NCBI GenBank assembly: GCA_035551675.1
Contig: DASZMV010000040.1
Coordinates: forward strand, 248,001-312,000
Direction of reading: 5' to 3'
Length of the DNA: 64,000 nt
Source of the DNA: JAFECT01 sp035551675
GTDB taxonomy: Bacteria > Pseudomonadota > Alphaproteobacteria > Caulobacterales > Caulobacteraceae
Under the pieces are notes generated by a model, which worked only from the letters and a program-made list of their open reading frames with translations, was not told the origin of the DNA and made no database searches. This document shows, in pieces, positions 8,784 through 16,334 of this stretch; position 1 is the first letter of the stretch, and every line of letters starts with the position of its first letter. Both the position numbers and the translations under genes were made by a program.

Positions 8784-10478
8784 CTATTTGCCTGAGAGAG
8801 CGCGGTCGATTGCGCTTTGCCATTGGGTTGGGTCAGGGCCGCCGTACCCTTGAATAATCTTTCCGTTGATCACAAACGTTGGCGCCGCGTCAACGTCCAA
8901 GCCGTACACATGCGTGCGATCATCGAATGACTTACGGGAAGCCGCATTGTCCAAGCAGGTGTCAAACTGCGAACGATTCATGCCTAGGCGCTTTTCAGCA
9001 AATGCCGCCAGATCGGCCCGGCTGTTCACTTGAATCAACTCGGAATCGTTTTTGTAGAACGCGTCCAGCGTCAAAAAATAAGAGTCCCCTCCCATGCATC
9101 GCGCCAGCAGGAACGCAAGGTCGCTCTCACCGCTTCCTCGATGTAGCGCCAGTTCACGAACAACGAGGCGTGCTTTTCCCGTGTCTATGTACGTGCTCTT
9201 AAACTTCTCAAACTCGGCATCGTACCACATCGTACAATGAGGGCACGCCGTGGCCAGGTATGCAACCACGACGACCCTGGCGTCGGGCTTCCCAAGTGCG
9301 ACATCATAAGCATTGACCCGCGTTTCGGCCGCCGCCTTCGCTTCGGGACTGGCAGCGTATTGCAGAGCGCGCGACTCCGCAGCAAAGCGATCAGCTTCGG
9401 CCTTTTGCTCAGGTGTCGCTTCAATGGGACCACCGCCCGGCAGCGCGGACTCCTTGAGTGGACGCCAATTGCGAATGCGTTCGTCCGCAATGGCTTTGTC
9501 TGCGGGCGAAAGGTCGGACGCGCCTTCGCTGTTTCTCTTAGCCACTTCCGGGGACAACGCCGCCGCGACCTGTTCCTCCAGCCCAGAAATATGGCCCCAG
9601 ACGTAAGCCTCGATTCGATCCTGATGGCCCAGATCGCTGTTGCCGCCCAATATGACGCTGGCCGTGTCTGCGGATTGGGCCGCATTGAAATAGAGAAGCC
9701 ACAACATGCCCTGAGCATGACGTTCGCCTTGGTCAGCGGCGCGGCGTAGCCAATACTCTGACTGCGTAGCGTCTGAGAGTGCGCTGCGTTTAGACTCGTG
9801 CAGTCGTGCGACTTTCATCTGCGCCAGGATATTGCCTCGCTCGGCCTTGTATCGGTAGCTGTCCGATTCTTCCTGAAGAAGCTGACTCGCCTTGGCTTCG
9901 TTTTTGGGAACGCCCCTCCCGCTTTGATACAGCTTTGCGAGCATCGACTTCGCGCCAACACTTCCCTTCGCAGCGGCCGCCTCGAGCTCCAACGCCGCTT
10001 TTCTCTCGAGGTCGCCGGTCGTCGCTTTATCGCTAGGGGAGCCAAGACCGGACTCATAGAGCGTCGCAAGCCGCAACATAGCGTCTGCTTCGCTTTCGCC
10101 TCCCCTGTTCGCCGCCAACTTGAACCATTGGATTGACGTGATGGGGTCCCGGCGTAGTCCTCCGAGCCCCTCTAGGTGGGCGAGGCCGAGGGCGTAAGCT
10201 GCTTCGCCGCTTCCCCCGTCTGCAGCCTTCGTCAACCAGCGTATCGCCTCATCCGCGCCGTGGGGCCCATTCGTATCGAACAGCAGAGCGGAGCCGAGAT
10301 ACGCTTCCGCAACAACATCCCCCTGTTCAGCAAGGGGCCGATACAGTTTTTCGGCTGTCGCGAAGTCGCCCTGGTTAAACGCGGCCGCGGCATCCTGCAT
10401 CGGGCCGGCAATCGCCGCCGTCACGGGGGTCAAGCAGGCTAACGTAACGGCCCCGACAACAAACCAGATCCACTTCAT
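8784..10478 (-). CDS. Sel1-repeat protein fused to a DsbA-like thioredoxin domain
   Basis: This 564-residue exported protein starts with a signal peptide (MKWIWFVVGAVTLACLTPVT). It continues with about five Sel1/TPR-like repeats (AEAYLGSALLF, EAAYALGLAHLEGLGG, DAMLRLATLYESGLG, AKSMLAKLYQSGRGVP, HAQGMLWLLYF) over residues 30-270. After a charged linker, the last 180 residues form a DsbA-like thioredoxin fold with the redox motif CPHC, and VDAAPTFVINGK supplies the cis-proline loop. It may be a periplasmic thiol oxidoreductase or disulfide isomerase that binds partners through its repeats; the partner is unknown. The coding sequence is visibly AT-richer and uses more A/T-ending codons than its neighbours, suggesting recent acquisition. 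Confidence 0.85.
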   Translation of the reverse strand: MKWIWFVVGAVTLACLTPVTAAIAGPMQDAAAAFNQGDFATAEKLYRPLAEQGDVVAEAYLGSALLFDTNGPHGADEAIRWLTKAADGGSGEAAYALGLAHLEGLGGLRRDPITSIQWFKLAANRGGESEADAMLRLATLYESGLGSPSDKATTGDLERKAALELEAAAAKGSVGAKSMLAKLYQSGRGVPKNEAKASQLLQEESDSYRYKAERGNILAQMKVARLHESKRSALSDATQSEYWLRRAADQGERHAQGMLWLLYFNAAQSADTASVILGGNSDLGHQDRIEAYVWGHISGLEEQVAAALSPEVAKRNSEGASDLSPADKAIADERIRNWRPLKESALPGGGPIEATPEQKAEADRFAAESRALQYAASPEAKAAAETRVNAYDVALGKPDARVVVVAYLATACPHCTMWYDAEFEKFKSTYIDTGKARLVVRELALHRGSGESDLAFLLARCMGGDSYFLTLDAFYKNDSELIQVNSRADLAAFAEKRLGMNRSQFDTCLDNAASRKSFDDRTHVYGLDVDAAPTFVINGKIIQGYGGPDPTQWQSAIDRALSGK

Positions 10479-10573
10479 CTCCCTCGCGCCTCCCGCCGGC
10501 TGAGCATGCCGTCGAAGGTGGGGAGCGACAAGTCTCCCTGGACGCGCCCGCCCCCGCCCCCTAAGCGGGACCC

Positions 10574-11461
10574 ATGGCCTCCATCGCCCCCGAACCCGAG
10601 ATGATGCGAACCCTGGGCTGGGGGGACTATGCCCTGCTCGACTCGGGTGACGGAAAAAAGCTGGAGCGCTACGGCCGCTTCACGGTGGTGCGGCCCGAGC
10701 CGCAGTGTTTCTGGTCGCCGAAGCATCCGGAGTTGTGGGCCAAGGCCGACGCGGTTTTCGATCCGGATGGGGACGAGGATGACGGGCGCTGGGCCTTTTC
10801 GCGCGCCGTGCCGGAGGCGCAACCCCTGGGCTGGGGCGAGGTGCGGTTCCACAGCCGGTTCACCGCCTTTCGCCACCTCGCCTTTTTTCCCGAACAAGCG
10901 GCGAACTGGGCCTGGCTGCACCAGCGCGTGGGCGAGCTCGACCGGCCGCGGGTGCTCAACCTGTTCGGCTATACCGGCGTGGCGTCCCTGGTCTGCGCGA
11001 CCGCCGGCGCCGAAGTGACCCACGTCGACGCGTCGAAGAAAGCGATCGGGTGGGCGCGCGAGAACGCGACCCTGTCCCGGCTGGACGAAATGCCGGTGCG
11101 TTGGATTTGCGAGGACGCGCGCAAGTATGTCGGCCGCGAGTTGAAGCGCGGGTCGCGCTACGACGGGATCATTCTCGATCCGCCGAAGTACGGCCGTGGA
11201 CCCGGCGGCGAGGTGTGGCGCCTGTTCGAGGACCTGCCGGAACTGGCGCGCCAGTGCGCGGGCTTGCTCTCGGACACGGCGTCGTTCCTCCTGCTCAACG
11301 CCTATGCCGCGCGGGTGTCGGGGCCGGCGCTGGCGCACCTGATCTCTGAGGCCGTGGGCAAACGCGGGCGCGTGCACTGGGGTGAACTGACCCTCGTCGA
11401 AGACGGCGAAGCCCCGCGTGAGATCGGCCTGTCCTTCTTCGCCCGCTGGAGCGACCGGTGA
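10574..11461 (+). CDS. Class I SAM-dependent methyltransferase (RlmI/RlmK-like)
   Basis: This 295-residue cytoplasmic enzyme has a SAM-binding motif I, RVLNLFGYTGVASL, an acidic ribose-binding VTHVDASKKA, an EDARKYV motif and the catalytic loop ILDPPKYGRG. The DPPK motif is that of the RlmI/RlmK group of rRNA cytosine/guanine methyltransferases. The protein is shorter than E. coli RlmI and lacks an obvious PUA domain, so the precise RNA target is unknown. Its stop overlaps the next RNA methyltransferase gene as GTGA, which supports coupled expression of two RNA-modifying enzymes. Confidence 0.85.
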   Translation: MASIAPEPEMMRTLGWGDYALLDSGDGKKLERYGRFTVVRPEPQCFWSPKHPELWAKADAVFDPDGDEDDGRWAFSRAVPEAQPLGWGEVRFHSRFTAFRHLAFFPEQAANWAWLHQRVGELDRPRVLNLFGYTGVASLVCATAGAEVTHVDASKKAIGWARENATLSRLDEMPVRWICEDARKYVGRELKRGSRYDGIILDPPKYGRGPGGEVWRLFEDLPELARQCAGLLSDTASFLLLNAYAARVSGPALAHLISEAVGKRGRVHWGELTLVEDGEAPREIGLSFFARWSDR

Positions 11462-12261
11462 GCTACGGCCAGCCCAAGGCGATTACCTCGCTCAACAACG
11501 ACACGGTCAAGGCCGTGCGCGCGCTGCACATGAAGAAGGCGCGCGAGGAGACCGGACGGTTCCTGGCCGAAGGCCTGAAGATCGTGATCGAGGCCCTGGA
11601 TCAGGGGTTCGCGCCGAAGATCCTGATGCATAGCCGCGAGGCAGACCATCCGCTGCTCGACCGCGCCATCGGCGAAACGCGCGCGGCCGGCGGCGAAGTC
11701 ATCGAAGTAACGCGTGAGATTCTCGAGAAGATCTCGCGGCGCGACAATCCGCAGACGGTCGTGGCCGTGTTCGACCAGGCATTCACGCCGCTCAGCGACA
11801 TCGACTCCAAGCGCGCGAGCTGTTTTGTCGCGCTCGAACAGCTGCGCGATCCCGGCAACCTCGGGACCATCGTACGCACGGCGGACTCCGCCGGCTGCGG
11901 CGGAGTGATCCTGATCGGCGACACGGTCGATCCTTTCTCGGTCGAGGCCGTGCGCGCGACCATGGGCTCGATCTTCGCCGTGCCGCTGGCGCGGGCGACG
12001 CGGGAAGAGTTTCTGGTCTGGCGAAAGCGCTGGCCCGGATCGGTGGTCGGCACGCTGTTGACCGCGACCGCAGGCTATCGCGACGCGGCATACCGCACGC
12101 CCACCCTGATCCTGATGGGCCCCGAACAGGCGGGGCTGAGCCCCGAGCTGGCCGCCGCCTGTGACGTGACTGTGAAAATCCCCATGCGCGGTCGCGCCGA
12201 CAGCCTGAACCTCGCGGTGGCCACGGGGATTATGATCTACGCGGTGACGGACGCCGCCTAG
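11458..12261 (+). CDS. TrmH/SpoU-family RNA 2'-O-methyltransferase
   Basis: This 267-residue protein has an N-terminal RNA-binding region (KKAREETGRFLAEGLKIVIE) followed by the SPOUT methyltransferase domain. The three SpoU motifs are clear: LRDPGNLGTIVRTADS with the catalytic Asn and Arg, LILMGPEQAGLS, and IPMRGRADSLNLAVATGI with the trefoil-knot SAM site. It probably 2'-O-methylates a ribose of 23S rRNA or tRNA, but the target nucleotide cannot be told from sequence. The GTG start at 11458 overlaps the preceding methyltransferase stop by 4 bases. Confidence 0.9.
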   Translation: MSYGQPKAITSLNNDTVKAVRALHMKKAREETGRFLAEGLKIVIEALDQGFAPKILMHSREADHPLLDRAIGETRAAGGEVIEVTREILEKISRRDNPQTVVAVFDQAFTPLSDIDSKRASCFVALEQLRDPGNLGTIVRTADSAGCGGVILIGDTVDPFSVEAVRATMGSIFAVPLARATREEFLVWRKRWPGSVVGTLLTATAGYRDAAYRTPTLILMGPEQAGLSPELAAACDVTVKIPMRGRADSLNLAVATGIMIYAVTDAA

Positions 12262-12270
12262 GAGGACGCG

Positions 12271-13650
12271 ATGTCGAAGCCGCAGTTCAAGACGTTCGAT
12301 CCGACCACCGGCGAACCCGGCAAGGTCTACGACGGCCACACCGTGGACGACGCGCGCGCCATCGCCGCCCGGACCCACGAGGCATGGAGAAGCTGGCGCC
12401 GCACGCCGTTCGCGCAACGCTCGACCCTGATGAAGCGCGCCGCCGAGGTGCTACGCGGCCGTTCCGACGAATTCGCCGCGCTGATGACCGACGAGATGGG
12501 CAAGACCCTGACCGAGGGTAAGGCCGAGATCGAGAAGTGCGCCTCGAGCTGCGATTTCTTCGCGGACAACGCGGCGCGGTTCCTGGCGGAGCGACCGGTG
12601 GACCTGGGGGGCCCAAAAGCGTTCACCGCGTTCAACCCGCTGGGCGTGGTGCTGGCGGTGATGCCGTGGAACTTTCCGTTCTGGCAGGTTTTCCGCTTCG
12701 CCTCGCCCGGCCTGATGGCGGGCAATGCAGCGGTTCTGAAACATGCGTCCAACGTACCGGGCTGCGCGCTGGCCATCGAACAGGTGTTCCACGAAGCGGG
12801 CTTTCCCGACGACCTGTTCCGCACCCTGCTGATCCCCGGCCGCGACGTGCGTGCGCTGATCGAGGACAAGTCTGTCGCCGCGGTGACGCTCACCGGCAGC
12901 GTGGCGGCGGGCAAGGACGTGGCGGCGGCGGCCGGCGGGGCGCTGAAGAAGACGGTGCTCGAGCTCGGCGGTTCGGACGCCTATCTGGTGCTGGCCGACG
13001 CCGATCCGGTGAAGGCGGCGGAGGTCGCGACCTCGGCGCGCATGGTCAACGGCGGCCAGAGCTGTATCGCGGGCAAGCGCTTCATCGCCGTGCGTGAAAT
13101 CCGCGAGGCGTTCGAACGCGCGCTGGCGGAGAAAATGTCGGCGATCAAGATGGGCGACCCGCGCGACGCCGCGACCAAGCTTGGACCGATGCAGAGCGTC
13201 GCCGCGCGCGACGAAATCCACGCCCAGGTGCAGGAAAGCGTTCGCAAGGGCGCGCGCCGGCTCACCGGCGGCGAGGTTCCGGATCGTCCCGGCGCCTGGT
13301 ATCCGCCCACGGTCCTCAGCGACGTGAAGCCGGGCCAGCCCGCCCATGACGACGAGGTGTTCGGCCCGGTGGCGGCGGTGATCGAGGCGCGCGACGAGGC
13401 GGACGCCATCGCCATCGCCAACGATTCGGAATTCGGCCTGGGCTCCGGCGTCCTGACCCGCGACCTCGCGCGCGGCGAACGGATCGCGGCGGAGCAACTC
13501 GAGGCGGGCATGAGCTTCGTCAACGCACCGGTCCGCTCGGACCCGCGCATGCCCTTCGGCGGGGTCAAGCACTCGGGCTACGGCCGAGAATGCGCCGAGT
13601 TCGGCATCCACGAGTTCGTCAACGTCAAGAGCGTGCTGGTGCAGGCTTGA
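12271..13650 (+). CDS. NAD(P)-dependent succinate-semialdehyde dehydrogenase-like enzyme
   Basis: This 459-residue aldehyde dehydrogenase has the catalytic Cys265 in GGQSCIAGKRF, the general base Glu231 in LELGGSDAYL, and the oxyanion Asn134 in MPWNFPFWQ. The short length and the SDAYLVLADAD and MPFGGVKHSGYGRE features match the SSADH/GabD branch that oxidises succinate semialdehyde to succinate. The start is 9 bases after the RNA methyltransferase stop, with AGGAGG just before the ATG. No GABA aminotransferase is adjacent, so the physiological aldehyde is inferred only from subfamily resemblance. Confidence 0.88.
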   Translation: MSKPQFKTFDPTTGEPGKVYDGHTVDDARAIAARTHEAWRSWRRTPFAQRSTLMKRAAEVLRGRSDEFAALMTDEMGKTLTEGKAEIEKCASSCDFFADNAARFLAERPVDLGGPKAFTAFNPLGVVLAVMPWNFPFWQVFRFASPGLMAGNAAVLKHASNVPGCALAIEQVFHEAGFPDDLFRTLLIPGRDVRALIEDKSVAAVTLTGSVAAGKDVAAAAGGALKKTVLELGGSDAYLVLADADPVKAAEVATSARMVNGGQSCIAGKRFIAVREIREAFERALAEKMSAIKMGDPRDAATKLGPMQSVAARDEIHAQVQESVRKGARRLTGGEVPDRPGAWYPPTVLSDVKPGQPAHDDEVFGPVAAVIEARDEADAIAIANDSEFGLGSGVLTRDLARGERIAAEQLEAGMSFVNAPVRSDPRMPFGGVKHSGYGRECAEFGIHEFVNVKSVLVQA

Positions 13651-13697
13651 GACGTCAGGGGGGTGCGACGAGCGCCGGGCGCGGCTAGTAAGGCGTC

Positions 13698-14468
13698 ATG
13701 AGTCCCCCCTCCCGCCCGTCATCCCTAGCTCCCGTCCTCAAGGTCGAGCGGCTGAGCAAGTCCTACGGCGCGCTGAAGGCCGTCGACGCGATCTCCTTCG
13801 AGGTCGCGCCACGCGAGATCGTGGGCCTGGTCGGGCCGAACGGCGCGGGCAAGACCACCACCATCAACATGGTCCTGGGTGTTCTGGCCCCCGACGGCGG
13901 CAAGATCGAGATAGAAGGCGTCGACCTGAAGACCGACCGCACCCGCGCGCTGTCCGCCGCAAACTTCGCCGCCGTCTATGCGCCGCTCCCCGGCAATCTG
14001 ACGGTCGAGCAGAACCTGCGCGTGTTCGGCATGATCTATGCGGTGAAGAACCTCAGCGCGCGTATCGACGACCTGCTGAAGGAGTTCGAACTCGAACGCC
14101 TCCGCAGGACCAAGACCGGCGTGCTGTCGTCGGGCGAGCAGACGCGTGTGGCCCTGGCCAAGGCCATGCTGAACGCGCCGCACCTGTTGTTGCTCGACGA
14201 ACCGACCGCGTCGATCGACCCTGCCATGGCGCGCACCCTGCGCGCGGACATCGAGGCTTTCGCCAAGCGCGGCTGCGGCGTCCTGTGGACGTCGCACAAC
14301 ATGTACGAGGTCGAGGAGGTCTGCGACCGGGTGCTGTTCCTTTCCCGCGGCCGCATTCTATTACAGGGCAAGCCGCACGAACTGGTGGCCGAGCACAAGG
14401 CCAAGAGCCTGGAGGACCTGTTCGTCGCCGTGGCGCACGAAACCCTGCACGGAGAGGGCGCGGCATGA
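13698..14468 (+). CDS. ABC-2 type exporter ATPase
   Basis: This 256-residue ATPase has Walker A GPNGAGKTTT (near residues 50-59), the degenerate signature LSSGEQTRVALAK, Walker B LLLLDEPTASIDP and an H-loop SHNMYEVEEV. The SSGE signature in place of SGGQ is seen in some NodI/YadG-like ATPases. It pairs with the ABC-2 permease whose ATG overlaps its stop by 4 bases. The pair resembles NodI/NodJ or drug/polysaccharide exporters; the substrate is unknown. Confidence 0.9.
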   Translation: MSPPSRPSSLAPVLKVERLSKSYGALKAVDAISFEVAPREIVGLVGPNGAGKTTTINMVLGVLAPDGGKIEIEGVDLKTDRTRALSAANFAAVYAPLPGNLTVEQNLRVFGMIYAVKNLSARIDDLLKEFELERLRRTKTGVLSSGEQTRVALAKAMLNAPHLLLLDEPTASIDPAMARTLRADIEAFAKRGCGVLWTSHNMYEVEEVCDRVLFLSRGRILLQGKPHELVAEHKAKSLEDLFVAVAHETLHGEGAA

Positions 14469-15268
14469 ACCTCTCCCGCGTCGGCGCCATCGTGCTGCGG
14501 ATGTACTATCTCTATCGCGGCAGTCCCCAGCGGGTTTTCCCCATGTTCGCCTGGGTCGCGGTGGACATCGTCCTGTGGGGCTTCATCACGCGATACCTGA
14601 ACGGCGTCTCGCAGTCGGGGTTCAATTTCGTGCCGACGCTCCTGGGCGCCGTGCTGCTGTGGGATTTCCTGACCCGGGTCATGCAGGGCGTGACCATGGC
14701 CTTCTTCGAGGACGTCTGGTCACGCAATTTTCTCAACCTGTTCGCGACGCCGCTGCGCACCTCGGAATATCTGCTGGGGCTTGTCACCGCCTCGATCCTC
14801 ACCAGCATCGTCAGCCTCGCCTTCATGATGGCGCTGGCCACCGGCCTCTTCGGCCTGTCGTTCCTCAGCTACGGCCCCGCGCTGGTCCCTTTCCTCTTGG
14901 TCCTGTTCATCAGCGGCATGGCGCTCGGCATCTTTGCCGCGGGCCTGGTGCTGCGGCTAGGCCCGGCCTCCGAGTGGCTGATCTGGCCGATCCCGACGCT
15001 GATCTCGCCCTTCGCCGGCGTGTTCTATCCGGTGAGCGTGCTTCCCGCCTGGATGGGCGTGATCGCCCACGCCTTGCCGCCGGCCTATGTCTTCGAAGGC
15101 ATGCGCGCCGTGATCCGGCACAAGGCGATTCCGTGGAGCGACCTCGCGATCGCGACGGGGCTCGCCGCCTTCTACGTCGTGCTGGCGTGCCTGTTCTTCG
15201 CGTCGGTCTATCGCTACGCCATCCGCACCGGCCTAATCGCGCGCTACAGCGCCGAGACGGTAACCTAG
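14465..15268 (+). CDS. ABC-2 type exporter permease
   Basis: This 267-residue inner-membrane protein has six predicted helices (FPMFAWVAVDIVLWGF, LLGAVLLWDFLTRV, ILTSIVSLAFMMALATGLFG, ALVPFLLVLFISGMALG, WPIPTLISPFAGVFYPVS, AIATGLAAFYVVLACLFF). It carries the NodJ-like FYPVSVLPAWM segment before the last helices. The ATG at 14465 overlaps the ATPase stop as ATGA. Together they should form an exporter of a lipid-linked, saccharide or drug substrate. Confidence 0.88.
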   Translation: MNLSRVGAIVLRMYYLYRGSPQRVFPMFAWVAVDIVLWGFITRYLNGVSQSGFNFVPTLLGAVLLWDFLTRVMQGVTMAFFEDVWSRNFLNLFATPLRTSEYLLGLVTASILTSIVSLAFMMALATGLFGLSFLSYGPALVPFLLVLFISGMALGIFAAGLVLRLGPASEWLIWPIPTLISPFAGVFYPVSVLPAWMGVIAHALPPAYVFEGMRAVIRHKAIPWSDLAIATGLAAFYVVLACLFFASVYRYAIRTGLIARYSAETVT

Positions 15269-15336
15269 TCATCGAAGCGCGGTTGACCGCTTCCTCGCGC
15301 GCCGCCCAAGAATGTCTGCATCAGGAGGAACTCACA

Positions 15337-15717
15337 GTGGGCAAGGTATGCATCAAGACCGACAAGGCGCCGCAGGTTCTCGCCGGCTACAGCCAGGGCG
15401 TAAGAGCCAACGGCCTGGTTTTTGTTTCGGGCCAGGGGCCCTTCGATCCCGAGACCGGGAAGCTGGTGGGTGAAACCATCCAGGAACAGACCGCCCAATG
15501 CCTGCGCAACATCGAAGCGGTGCTGAAGGCGGCCGGTTCGTCTCTCGACCGCGCGGTCAGCGGCACTTTCATCCTGGCGGAGGAAGAAGATTTCCCCGGC
15601 ATGAACGAGGAGTGGAACCGCTGGTTTCCGAAGGACCCGCCCGCACGCCAGGGCGCCAAGCTGCCCGTGCGCCCTCAAGGCATGAAGGTTTCCATCGCGA
15701 TGATCGCGGCGGCGTGA
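15337..15717 (+). CDS. Rid/YjgF/YER057c/UK114 family protein, atypical
   Basis: This 126-residue protein has the Rid fold: GVRANGLVFVSGQGPFDPET, EQTAQCLRNIEAVLKAAGSS, FPGMNEEWNRWFP and PPARQGAKLPV. RidA enzymes hydrolyse reactive enamine/imine intermediates made by PLP enzymes. The substrate arginine is present in PPAR, but the C-terminal glutamate of active RidA (in ALVEIEAIA) is replaced, here GMKVSIAMIAAA. It may therefore belong to one of the Rid subfamilies without demonstrated imine deaminase activity. The GTG start at 15337 has AGGAGG at 15323-15328. It follows the ABC exporter by 68 bases. Confidence 0.85.
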   Translation: MGKVCIKTDKAPQVLAGYSQGVRANGLVFVSGQGPFDPETGKLVGETIQEQTAQCLRNIEAVLKAAGSSLDRAVSGTFILAEEEDFPGMNEEWNRWFPKDPPARQGAKLPVRPQGMKVSIAMIAAA

Positions 15718-15721
15718 CGCT

Positions 15722-16291
15722 CTAGGTGTGCTCGCCCGCGGATTTGGCCTCGGCAGGCGGTGCGGGAACGGACGACGGAGAAGGCTGGCCGACCATGGGC
15801 GCCATCCAGGTGACGAGGTCCCACGCGTTGCGGATGCCCATGAACAGCAGCGTCATCAACAGCGCGGCCACGACATAGGGCGCAAGCTTCGGTTGAACGA
15901 ACTCGAGCGCCGTCGCACCGAGCAGCAACAGATAGACGATCGGCGGCGTCACGCCGTACATCCAGATGTCGGACCAGTGCGGCTTCACATTGCCGTCGGC
16001 CTTTCCCAGCCGTAGCGCGATGATCAGGGTGTAGCCCACGCCGTAAAGCGATATCGCTCCGAGCACGAGCGCGGTTTGGTCAGAGGTGAGGCCGGGCGCC
16101 ATCGCCGCCGCGCTCATCGCCATCACCACGCCGAAGTGAAACACCGTGGGCGTCAGATAGAGCGCGGCGCCGCGCAGGGTGCTGTCGCGGTCGCGCCCGG
16201 CGGTCAGGGTGACCACCACGAACAGCAGCCCGATCAGCGACCCCGCCGCCGGCCCCGTCGTCAGAAAGAAGTTGTCCCAGCCGTGAAACAT
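15722..16291 (-). CDS. Hypothetical inner-membrane protein
   Basis: This 189-residue protein has five hydrophobic helices: GSLIGLLFVVVTLTA, FHFGVVMAMSAAAMA, ALVLGAISLYGVGYTLIIAL, GVTPPIVYLLLLGATAL and LAPYVVAALLMTLLFMGI. The tail is Pro/Ala-rich and probably cytoplasmic. I do not recognise a functional family. It converges on the Rid gene with 4 bases between the stops. It is 43 bases from the end of the downstream-strand kinase gene (same strand, kinase upstream), so it could be cotranscribed with that kinase. Confidence 0.75.
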   Translation of the reverse strand: MFHGWDNFFLTTGPAAGSLIGLLFVVVTLTAGRDRDSTLRGAALYLTPTVFHFGVVMAMSAAAMAPGLTSDQTALVLGAISLYGVGYTLIIALRLGKADGNVKPHWSDIWMYGVTPPIVYLLLLGATALEFVQPKLAPYVVAALLMTLLFMGIRNAWDLVTWMAPMVGQPSPSSVPAPPAEAKSAGEHT

Positions 16292-16334
16292 GGCCCTGGC
16301 TTACAGCGCCGGACGCCTAAGGTAAAATCCCGAC

